A stretch of DNA of 64,000 nt from positions 2,243,001-2,307,000 of the forward strand of contig NZ_CP102384.1 in NCBI RefSeq assembly GCF_024628865.1, in the 5' to 3' direction. This DNA is from Sphingopyxis sp. DBS4. Lineage in GTDB: Bacteria; Pseudomonadota; Alphaproteobacteria; Sphingomonadales; Sphingomonadaceae. The position numbers and the translations under genes are program-made. The notes below the pieces were generated by a model. It saw only the letters and a program-made list of their open reading frames with translations, did not search any database and was not told where the DNA came from. Within the stretch, counting starts at the first letter, position 1. Each line of letters begins with the position of its first letter. Below, in pieces: positions 35,175 through 42,505 of the stretch.

Positions 35175-35223
35175 CGCCCTTTCCCCGCAATAGCGCCCGT
35201 TCCCGACGATATTCCGCCCGTTC
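35171..35223. promoter_or_regulatory. Tandem direct repeats, probable AraC sites before the permease gene
   Basis: AATAGCGCCC occurs at 35171-35180 and 35190-35199, and a related CGCCCGTT at 35216-35223 follows. Successive copies start 19-21 bases apart, about two helix turns, as AraC-family sites often do. Confidence 0.45.
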
Positions 35224-35288
35224 GCTGGCGCCGGCCAGGGCGGGCCGCATAATCTTCGCTTCCGCAATCCCTGCGGGAGAGAAAGACA

Positions 35289-36815
35289 ATGAGCGAGGCA
35301 CCATCGGGCAAGGCGCCATCGCGGCGCAAGTCGGTCGAGGCGATCCGGCGCGAATGCGAAACGGCGGCGATGCACCGGACGCTGGGGCCGTTCCAGCTCG
35401 TCATGATCGGGATCGGCTGCATCGTCGGGGCGGGCGTCTTCGTCATGACCGGGACGGCGGCCTCGCACCATGCCGGGCCGGCGGTCGCGCTGTCCTTCGT
35501 CATCGCCGCCTTCGCCTGTCTGCTCGTCTGCCTCTGCTATGCCGAACTGGCGTCGGTCCTGCCCGCCTCGGGCGCCTCCTATTCCTATGCCTATGCGGTG
35601 CTCGGCCAGGGGTTCGCGTGGGGGCTGGGATGGATGCTGATGCTCGAATTCGGCCTCGCCGGATCGGCGCTCGCCGTCGGCTTCTCGGGCTATTTCACCA
35701 GCCTGCTCGGCGATTTCGGCCTGACCATTCCCAAGGCGGCCGCGACGCCGTGGCTGCTGGCCGTCGCGGGCCCCGACGGGCTGTCCTTCGCAGTCAGCGG
35801 CGGTCTCAACCTCGTCGCGGTGGCGGCGCTTGTCGCCGCCATGCTCGTGGTGATCCGCGGCGTCGCCCATTCGGCGGCGATCAACGCGCTGCTCGTCGTC
35901 GTCAAGATCGGGGTGCTGACCGGGTTCGTGATCGTCGGCGCACGCCACATCGATGCGGCAAACCTCACGCCCTTCATCCCCGTCAATGAAGGCGGATTCC
36001 GCTTCGGGATCGAGGGCGTGTTCCGCGCCGCGTCGATCCTCTTCTTCTCCTATCTCGGTTTCGAGGCGGTGGCCGCGGCGGCGGCCGAGGCGCGCCGGCC
36101 GCAACGCGACGTCCCGATCGGCATCGTCGGCGCGCTGATCGCCAGCACCCTGCTCTATGTCGCGGTCGCGCTGACGCTGACCGGCATCGTCTCCTATCGC
36201 GCGCTCGACGTTCCCGATCCGATCGCGATCGCGGTGAACGCGATCGGCATGCCGGTCTTCGCGGTGGTCATCAAGGTGGGGGCGCTCGCCGGCCTCGGCT
36301 CGGTCCTGCTGGTCAACACCTATGCGCAGTCGCGCATCTGTCACGCCATCGCCCGCGACGGGCTGTTGCCCCCGGCGCTCGCCCGGCTGCATCCGCGCTA
36401 TCGCACCCCGGTCGCCGCGACGATCTCGGTCGCGATGATTTCGGCCGTGGCCGCCGCGGTCCTGCCGATATCGCTGCTCGCCGACCTCGTCAGCCTCGGC
36501 ACCCTGTGCGTCTTCATGACCGTCGCGATCGCGGTGATCGTGCTGCGCAACAGCCATCCCGACCTGCCGCGGCCCTTTCGCGTTCCCTTCGGCGGCATTC
36601 GCCTGCGCGGGCGATGGATCGGGACGGTACCGGTGCTCGCCCTGCTCTCGTGCGTCCTGATGGGCGCCCCGGTGCTGACCGACATCGCGTTGAAAGCGGC
36701 CTCCGGCGAGTGGATTCCCGCGGCGATATTGGGAAGCTATATCGCCGCGGGCGCCGCGCTCTATCTTCTCTATGGTCGCCCGCGCACGGCGGGAGGCGCT
36801 CCCCTGGATGTTTGA
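35289..36815 (+). CDS. APC-family amino acid/amine permease
   Basis: A 508 aa inner-membrane transporter with about 12 membrane segments. The helix 1 signature IGIGCIVGAGVFVMTGTAA identifies the APC superfamily; length and layout are like cationic amino acid transporters (CAT/YfnA type). The N-terminal ~35 residues are charged and cytoplasmic. Shine-Dalgarno AGAGAAAG precedes ATG 35289. Next to an acetylpolyamine amidohydrolase operon and an AraC regulator, it may import an amine or basic amino acid. Its last 46 bases overlap the end of the convergent esterase gene. Confidence 0.89.
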   Translation: MSEAPSGKAPSRRKSVEAIRRECETAAMHRTLGPFQLVMIGIGCIVGAGVFVMTGTAASHHAGPAVALSFVIAAFACLLVCLCYAELASVLPASGASYSYAYAVLGQGFAWGLGWMLMLEFGLAGSALAVGFSGYFTSLLGDFGLTIPKAAATPWLLAVAGPDGLSFAVSGGLNLVAVAALVAAMLVVIRGVAHSAAINALLVVVKIGVLTGFVIVGARHIDAANLTPFIPVNEGGFRFGIEGVFRAASILFFSYLGFEAVAAAAAEARRPQRDVPIGIVGALIASTLLYVAVALTLTGIVSYRALDVPDPIAIAVNAIGMPVFAVVIKVGALAGLGSVLLVNTYAQSRICHAIARDGLLPPALARLHPRYRTPVAATISVAMISAVAAAVLPISLLADLVSLGTLCVFMTVAIAVIVLRNSHPDLPRPFRVPFGGIRLRGRWIGTVPVLALLSCVLMGAPVLTDIALKAASGEWIPAAILGSYIAAGAALYLLYGRPRTAGGAPLDV

Positions 36816-37990
36816 AGCGCCGCGACGTCGCGGCTGCGGATCGCGTCGCCGAACAGCGCGGCGGTCACCGTCGCGGCGTGGCGCGCGTCGTCGATTAGCC
36901 CCGACCAGTTGAGGAAGCTGTGGCTGAGCGAGGCATAGTTGAGATAGGTCACGCTGACCCCGTCCCGCTCGAGCCGCCGCGCCAGTTCGCGCCCCTGATC
37001 GCGCAGCGGGTCGAAGCCCGCGGTCGCGACGATCGTCGCGGGCATCCCCGCGAGTGATTTTTCGGCAAGCACCCAGCTTCCGGGCGCGCTGTGCGTCGCC
37101 GGATCGGGAAAGGCGAGCCGGATCGCTGCCTTCACGAACGGAATGTCCAGGTCGTAGCCGGTCCCGAAAAGCCGGTACGACGGGTCGCCCTGATCGAGCG
37201 TGACCGCCGGATAATAGAGAAGCTGATAGGCGGGAACCGGGCGCCCCGCCGCGCGCTGGCGCAGCGAGGTGACGAGCGCGAGATGACCGCCCGCGCTGTC
37301 GCCCCCGACGCCGACCCGCGCCGCATCGCCGCCCCATTCGGCGGCATGGTCGCGCGCCCAGAGGAAGGCGTCCTCGGCATCGTCCTGCGGCGCCGGAAAG
37401 GGATGCTCGGGCGCGAGGCGATAGTCGACCGAGACGACGATGCTGTCCGCCTCGTTGGCGATCAGCCGCGCGACGCGGTCCATCGCGGTGATGCTGCCGA
37501 ACAGGAAGCCGCCGCCATGATAATAGACGAGCACGGGGAGCGGCCCGTCGCGGGTCGTCACCGGGCGATAGACGCGCACCGGGATCGGGCCGCCACGACC
37601 CGGCACGACGGCGTCGCGAACCGATGCCATGTCGGCGGTAAGCGCGGTGTGGATCCGCCATTCGCGATCGACCGATGCGCGAATCTTCGCCCGCTTTTCC
37701 GGCGTGTCGAAGGCCGCGAGCAGGTCGGCTTCGCTATCCGCGCCGCGCTCTCGGCTCCTTTCCGCCAGAAACTGGGTTTTCGGATTGAGGAGCTGGCCGT
37801 CGATCCGCTCGCGCGGGCCGCGAAGTTGCGCCGCAAACCAGGCGTCGGGTTTCAACCCGAGCGCGATCTCGGCCTTTTCGGGCGCGGTGAGTTCGATGTC
37901 GGTCGGCGACAGCAGTGCCTCGGGCGCGGGAGCGGGTCCGTTCGCGGTGAGCATCAAAGCCGACAAGGCAGCAAAAAGCGGGCGTTTCAT
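36770..37990 (-). CDS. Exported alpha/beta hydrolase, HSL-type esterase
   Basis: A 406 aa esterase with a Sec-type signal (MKRPLFAALSALMLTANG) and a helical N-terminal region of about 150 residues. The hydrolase domain has YHGGGFLFGS, DYRLAPEHPFPAP, and nucleophile motif GGDSAGGHLAL. The C-terminal His is in YASLSHSFLNW. ATG 37990 follows GGAGAGGA. It starts 16 bases after the TBDT gene and is the last gene of that operon. It probably hydrolyses an ester in the compound imported by the receptor. It overlaps the permease gene tail to tail. Confidence 0.88.
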   Translation of the reverse strand: MKRPLFAALSALMLTANGPAPAPEALLSPTDIELTAPEKAEIALGLKPDAWFAAQLRGPRERIDGQLLNPKTQFLAERSRERGADSEADLLAAFDTPEKRAKIRASVDREWRIHTALTADMASVRDAVVPGRGGPIPVRVYRPVTTRDGPLPVLVYYHGGGFLFGSITAMDRVARLIANEADSIVVSVDYRLAPEHPFPAPQDDAEDAFLWARDHAAEWGGDAARVGVGGDSAGGHLALVTSLRQRAAGRPVPAYQLLYYPAVTLDQGDPSYRLFGTGYDLDIPFVKAAIRLAFPDPATHSAPGSWVLAEKSLAGMPATIVATAGFDPLRDQGRELARRLERDGVSVTYLNYASLSHSFLNWSGLIDDARHAATVTAALFGDAIRSRDVAALQTSRGAPPAVRGRP

Positions 37991-38006
37991 CCTGTCCTCT
38001 CCCTGT

Positions 38007-40223
38007 TCAAAATGATGCGCTGAGTTCGACGCCCCAAGTGCGCGGCGGCGCATAGGTGCGGGTGCGGGTGCCGAAGAAGTCTTTGCCGTAGTTGAAGATC
38101 GCCTGCGCATCGAACAGGTTGCGCGCCCAGAGCGCGACCTCCCAGCCGCGGTCCGCGCGGCCGAGCGCGATGCGCGCGTTGACGAAATCGGTCGCGGGCA
38201 CGCGGTCGTAGGGGATGGTCATCCCGCCGATGGCGATGGTGCGGTCGTTGCCGATGTCGGTATAATAGGCGCTGCGGTGCGTATGGTCGGCGTGCAGCGC
38301 GAGTTGCAGCTCGGACCCGAGCGGCAGCCGGTAATCGGCGCCGATCTGGCTCTGGAATTTCGACGCGCCGGGCATGCGCTTGCCCGAGGCGTCGCCGCCG
38401 CCCGCCCCGCCGCCGGGGAAGCTGGTGAAGATCGTGTCCTGATAGCCCGCGCCCAGCGTGAAATCGAGCCGGTCGCTCGCGCGGAGCGACGCCTCGAACT
38501 CGACGCCGCGACTGCGCACCTTCGACGCGTTGCCGATCACGATCGCGGTCACCCCGTCGCCCATGTCCTGAAACTGGTCGACCTGATAATCGTCGAAGCG
38601 CGTGTCGAAAGCGGTCAGGCTGAAGCGCAGGCTGCGATCGAACAGGTCGCCCTTGACCCCGCCCTCGAACGACGAAACGCTCTCCTTCGCGAATTCGAGC
38701 GAGCCGGGAAATATCTCGGCGCCGACGAAGTCGAGATTGTAGCCGCCGCTCTTGTAGCCCTGGGCGTAGCGCGCGAAGACGTTGAGCCGCGGCATCAACT
38801 CATAGGTCAATGTCACCGTCGGCGAGAAATCATGGTCGCTGCGCTTGTCCTGAAAGCGCCCGGTCGCGAGGCCGAGCGGGAAGGCGCTGCCGTCGATGCT
38901 GTAATCGACGCGCTTTTCTTCCCACGACCAGCGAAAGCCGAGGCCGAGGGTCAGGCGGTCGATGAGCTCATATTCGGCATTGCCATAGAGCGCGACGTTG
39001 CGGGTGCGCAATTCGCCCGTCGTCGGCAGTTCGGCGCCGGGCGCGACGCCGAGCAGCGGGCCGAGCGAGCCGGCGCGCGCCGCGCGCGCGGTCCGCGCGT
39101 CCTGCTGATAGAGATAGAGGCCGAAAACATAGTCGAGCGGCCCGCCCTTGCCCGACAATAGCTGAAATTCCTGCGTCCATTGGCGATAGCGGTCGGAGAA
39201 ATCGACCGTCAGGAAATCGGCGGGCGAATAGTCGAGGTCGTTCTCGCTCGCGAACTTTGTCGAGCGCCACGCGGTGATCGAGCGCAAGGTCGGCCCGTCG
39301 TCGATCGCATAGGAAAGCTCGAGCGCGGCGCCATAGACATCGCGCCGGTCGATATTGCGCGCGTCGAGATCGACCTTGCGCGGCTGCTCATAGAGCGGCG
39401 ACAGCGCGGTTCCGAACGTGTCGGTGATCGCATTGCCATATTCGGCGATTTCGCGCGCGCGCAGCCCGTCGGCGGTCAGCCGGACGCTGAACTGCGGCGT
39501 CGCGTCCCACCGAAGCTGTCCGCGCCACGAGGTGACGTTGCGGGTGCCGACCGTGCTGTCGTCGAAGACATTGGTCGTGAAGCCGTCGCGCTTCGACCGA
39601 TTGACCGAGAAACTGACCGCGGCGGTATCCGATACGGGAAGATTGAGCCGCGCGGTCGCCTGCCGCTCGTCATAATTGCCGATACGGACGCTGACATGGG
39701 CCTCGGTGTCGAAGCTCGGCGGGCGCGAGATCAGGTTGATCGCCCCCGCGACGGTGTTCTTGCCGAACAGCGCGCCCTGCGGCCCCCGCAGCACCTCGAC
39801 GCGTTCGAGGTCGACCAGTTCCTGGTTCAGCGCCGGCGACTGCCCCAGATAGACGCCGTCGAGATAGACGCCGACGCGCGCGTCGAAGCCGATGTTGCGG
39901 CTGCTGGCGCCGACGCCGCGGATGATGATCGTCGAGCCGAGCGAGGTCGACGAATTGATCTGAAGATTGGGAACGTGCGTCGCGAGGTCGGAGACATTCT
40001 GGACGCTGAGGTTGCGGATCGTCTCGCTGTCGACCGACGCGACCGAGCTCGGCACGTCGATCAGCCGCTGTTCGCGCCGCTGCGCGGTGACGATGATGTC
40101 GCCCGAATGATCGCTCGCCGAATCGGCCCCCTCGGCATCCTGCGCCACCGCGGGCTGGGCGATGCACAGCATCGCGCCCGAAGCCATCCACGCAAGTCGC
40201 TGGTTCAAATTGATATTTTTCAC
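38007..40223 (-). CDS. TonB-dependent outer-membrane receptor
   Basis: A 738 aa TBDT. Signal peptide ends CIAQPAVAQ; TonB-box-like DIIVTAQRREQRLIDVP; plug with IIIRGVG and VEVLRGPQGALFGKNTVAG; barrel ends WGVELSASF with terminal Phe. GTG 40223 is preferred because AGGGAG lies nine bases upstream and it gives a compact signal peptide; ATG 40241 in frame is the alternative. It is divergent from a TetR gene with an inverted repeat in the gap, and is followed by an exported esterase gene. Confidence 0.9.
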   Translation of the reverse strand: MKNINLNQRLAWMASGAMLCIAQPAVAQDAEGADSASDHSGDIIVTAQRREQRLIDVPSSVASVDSETIRNLSVQNVSDLATHVPNLQINSSTSLGSTIIIRGVGASSRNIGFDARVGVYLDGVYLGQSPALNQELVDLERVEVLRGPQGALFGKNTVAGAINLISRPPSFDTEAHVSVRIGNYDERQATARLNLPVSDTAAVSFSVNRSKRDGFTTNVFDDSTVGTRNVTSWRGQLRWDATPQFSVRLTADGLRAREIAEYGNAITDTFGTALSPLYEQPRKVDLDARNIDRRDVYGAALELSYAIDDGPTLRSITAWRSTKFASENDLDYSPADFLTVDFSDRYRQWTQEFQLLSGKGGPLDYVFGLYLYQQDARTARAARAGSLGPLLGVAPGAELPTTGELRTRNVALYGNAEYELIDRLTLGLGFRWSWEEKRVDYSIDGSAFPLGLATGRFQDKRSDHDFSPTVTLTYELMPRLNVFARYAQGYKSGGYNLDFVGAEIFPGSLEFAKESVSSFEGGVKGDLFDRSLRFSLTAFDTRFDDYQVDQFQDMGDGVTAIVIGNASKVRSRGVEFEASLRASDRLDFTLGAGYQDTIFTSFPGGGAGGGDASGKRMPGASKFQSQIGADYRLPLGSELQLALHADHTHRSAYYTDIGNDRTIAIGGMTIPYDRVPATDFVNARIALGRADRGWEVALWARNLFDAQAIFNYGKDFFGTRTRTYAPPRTWGVELSASF

Positions 40224-40273
40224 GCCCTTCTTCTCCCTCATCCGCCCGGTTGCCGGATCGGCTCCGAGTCATT

Positions 40274-40291
40274 ACCGAAACATTATTCGGT
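40274..40291. promoter_or_regulatory. Candidate TetR operator
   Basis: ACCGAA-ACATTA-TTCGGT, a perfect 6-bp inverted repeat with 6-bp spacer, lies in the gap between the TBDT gene and the divergent TetR gene. TetR autoregulation from such a gap is common. Confidence 0.5.
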
Positions 40292-40359
40292 TTCTGTTTT
40301 TGATGCAAGATTGACTGGGCGGGAACGGGACGACACTCTGGCCGGCAAGGGAGGACCAT

Positions 40360-41049
40360 GTGGCAAAGCGCGCGACATCCGCGAAATCGATCAGGCAACG
40401 CAAGCAGCCGACGCAGGCGCGCGGGCGGCAGAGCATCGCCGACATCATCGACGCGACCGAGCGTGTCCTGCGGCGCGACGGTCCCGCGCATATCACCACG
40501 CCCGCGATCGCGGCCGAGGCGGGCGTGTCGATCGGCGCCATCTATCATTATTATCCGAACAAGGAATCGATCATCCTCGCCCTCTACGAGGGCAAGCTTG
40601 CCGGTATCCGGGCGATGGTCGAAACGCCGATCGAACCCGTCGCCGGCGACTGGCGCGAAGGCGTCCGGCGCTGGATTCACGACGTCAAGGCGCGCGAAGC
40701 GGCATCGGGCTACGATCTGGTGATGGAGGAAGCCGCCGATTATTTCCCGGCCCTCAAGGATATCGCGCGCAGCCATGCGGCCGGACAGGCCCGCACGCTG
40801 GCGAGGCATTTGCGCACGCTGGGTTCGCCATGGCCCGACGATGCCCTGTTCGACCTCGCGCTGCATGCCTTCTTCCTGAATTCCAGCCTGTGGCTCTACT
40901 GGTCGCATGCCGGCGCGCCGCTGCCGCAGGGAATCGACCGGCTGGCGGAGGTGGTGGCGGCCATCTTTTCCCCGGCGCTCGACGGCGCCCTCCCCCCTCC
41001 CCGCCCCTACGCAAAACCGAAACAATCCGGCGCGGCAGCGACGCCATAA
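40360..41049 (+). CDS. TetR-family transcriptional regulator
   Basis: A 229 aa regulator. A basic tail is followed by the HTH region ITTPAIAAEAGVSIGAIYHYYPNK (about residues 44-67) and a helical effector domain with a Pro-rich end. GTG 40360 is chosen because GGGAGG lies just upstream; an ATG two bases earlier is in another frame. Divergent from the TBDT-esterase operon, it is the likely repressor there. Whether it also acts on the downstream GH1 gene, whose upstream operator looks different, is not clear. Confidence 0.88.
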   Translation: MAKRATSAKSIRQRKQPTQARGRQSIADIIDATERVLRRDGPAHITTPAIAAEAGVSIGAIYHYYPNKESIILALYEGKLAGIRAMVETPIEPVAGDWREGVRRWIHDVKAREAASGYDLVMEEAADYFPALKDIARSHAAGQARTLARHLRTLGSPWPDDALFDLALHAFFLNSSLWLYWSHAGAPLPQGIDRLAEVVAAIFSPALDGALPPPRPYAKPKQSGAAATP

Positions 41050-41128
41050 GGTCGGCGCAGCCGGTTTCGCATTCCCGCCCGGTCACCACCGGGGCCCCGA
41101 TTTCCCTTGCTTCCCATCGGCAAACCAT

Positions 41129-41158
41129 CCATTTACAGTCTAAACTGACCGTAAGTGG
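41129..41158. promoter_or_regulatory. Operator A (GH1 gene)
   Basis: Inverted repeat with half-sites CCATTTACAGTC and GACCGTAAGTGG around TAAACT; 10 of 12 positions pair. The core TTACAGTC/GACCGTAA is shared in part with sites at 49119-49140 and 50972-50993. It ends 7 bases before the GH1 start codon. Confidence 0.6.
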
Positions 41159-41165
41159 AGAATAT

Positions 41166-42461
41166 ATGGAACGTCGTGACTTTCTGGGCATGGCCGGCAG
41201 CGCGGCAGGGGCGGTGCTGATGGCCGGACCGGCGACGGCCGCACCCGGCAAAGGGCGCGCCGGGTTCCTTTGGGGCACGGCCGGCGCCGCTTATCAGGTC
41301 GAGGGCGCGAACGTCGCCAGCGATTTGTGGGTCATGGAGCATGTCGTGCCGCCGATTTTCGCGGACAAGTCGGGCGACGCCTGCGACGTCTATCACCGCT
41401 TCGACGAAGACATCGCGCTGTCGGCCTCGCTCGGCTTCAACACCCATCGCTTCGGCATCGAATGGGCGCGGATCGAGCCCGAGCGCGGGCAGATTTCCGA
41501 AGCGGCGCTCGCCTATTACCGGCGCGTTCTCGAAGCCTGCGAACGCCGCAAGATGAAGGCGGTCGTCACGCTCAGCCATTTCACCGTCCCGCGCTGGGTC
41601 GCCGCGAGCGGGGGCTTTGCCGATCCCGCCAACGTCGAGGCGTTCGCCGCCCATTGCGCGCGTGTCGTCCAGCATATGGGCGACAGGATTCATCTCGCGA
41701 TCACCTTCAACGAACCCAATCTCGCGACCGTGGTCCGCTGGAGCGGGCTGTCCGAACAATACCGCCCCTATATCGAGGCTGCGCAGAAAGCAGCGGGTGT
41801 CGCGCAAAATGCCCCGAACTGGTCGAGCCCGATGCTCGCGGGCGACCGCCAATATGACGGCATCGTCGCGGCTCACACGCAGGCGATTACGGCAATGCGT
41901 GCCGCCGGGGCCGCTTTCCCCATCGGCTTGTCGCTGGCCATTCCCGCCGACACCGCCGCCGGTGGCGACGACCGCGGCCTGAAGCGCAAACAGGCCGAGA
42001 TGCTCGACCGCTGGCTCGCCGCGCCGGGCGATTTCGTCGGCATCCAGACCTATACCGGCGGCGAAGTCGGGCCCGATGCCGACGTTCCGCCCGCGCCGGG
42101 CATCGAGGTCACGCAAATGGGCTATGCCTTCACCCCGGGCGCCATCGAGGGCGCGATCCGGCTGGTCGCGGGCCGCACCGACCGCCCGCTCTACGTGACG
42201 GAGAATGGCGTCGCGACCGAGGACGACCGGCGCCGCATCGCCTATATCGAAGGCGCCGTGGCGGGGGTCGAACGCTGCCTTGCCGACGGCATCGACCTGC
42301 GCGGCTATATCCACTGGTCGCTGCTCGACAATTGGGAATGGGTTGCCGGCTATCGGCCGAAATTCGGCCTGGTAGCGGTCGAGCCCGGGACGTTCCGCCG
42401 TATTCCGAAACCCTCGGCGCGCTTCCTCGGCGCCATCGCCAAACGCGGCGGGCTCGCCTGA
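41166..42461 (+). CDS. Exported GH1 glycoside hydrolase (beta-glucosidase-like)
   Basis: A 431 aa family 1 glycosidase with a twin-arginine-like signal (MERRDFLGMAGSAAGAVLMA) and a TIM barrel. Acid/base Glu183 lies in TFNEPN and nucleophile Glu346 in YVTENG, the two GH1 signatures. It hydrolyses a terminal beta-linked sugar, probably in the periplasm. In-frame codons before ATG 41166 run opposite to the TBDT and are not coding. It leads the glycoside-use locus and carries an operator resembling those of the TetR gene and the TBDT gene further downstream, so it is likely in the same regulon. Confidence 0.92.
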   Translation: MERRDFLGMAGSAAGAVLMAGPATAAPGKGRAGFLWGTAGAAYQVEGANVASDLWVMEHVVPPIFADKSGDACDVYHRFDEDIALSASLGFNTHRFGIEWARIEPERGQISEAALAYYRRVLEACERRKMKAVVTLSHFTVPRWVAASGGFADPANVEAFAAHCARVVQHMGDRIHLAITFNEPNLATVVRWSGLSEQYRPYIEAAQKAAGVAQNAPNWSSPMLAGDRQYDGIVAAHTQAITAMRAAGAAFPIGLSLAIPADTAAGGDDRGLKRKQAEMLDRWLAAPGDFVGIQTYTGGEVGPDADVPPAPGIEVTQMGYAFTPGAIEGAIRLVAGRTDRPLYVTENGVATEDDRRRIAYIEGAVAGVERCLADGIDLRGYIHWSLLDNWEWVAGYRPKFGLVAVEPGTFRRIPKPSARFLGAIAKRGGLA

Positions 42462-42467
42462 TCGACG

Positions 42468-42504
42468 GGGGGCAGGCACCGGCGCGACGCCGGTGCCTGC
42501 CCCC
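42468..42504. terminator. Long perfect hairpin between convergent GH1 and GH20 genes
   Basis: A 16-bp perfect stem (GGGGGCAGGCACCGGC with its complement) and loop GCGAC. No T-run follows on either strand. It begins 6 bases after the GH1 stop and ends 1 base before the GH20 stop on the other strand, so it may block read-through or protect both 3' ends. Confidence 0.55.
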
Positions 42505-42505
42505 G

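Noticed and set aside
34389..37661. A minus-strand frame of about 1090 codons across the AraC and permease genes
   Set aside because: It runs antisense to clearly recognisable AraC and APC genes and has an Arg/Asp/Gly-rich, repeat-like composition with no domain.
39180..41165. N-terminal extension of the GH1 reading frame
   Set aside because: It runs opposite to the TBDT and across the TetR gene; the export signal and ribosome region place the start at 41166.
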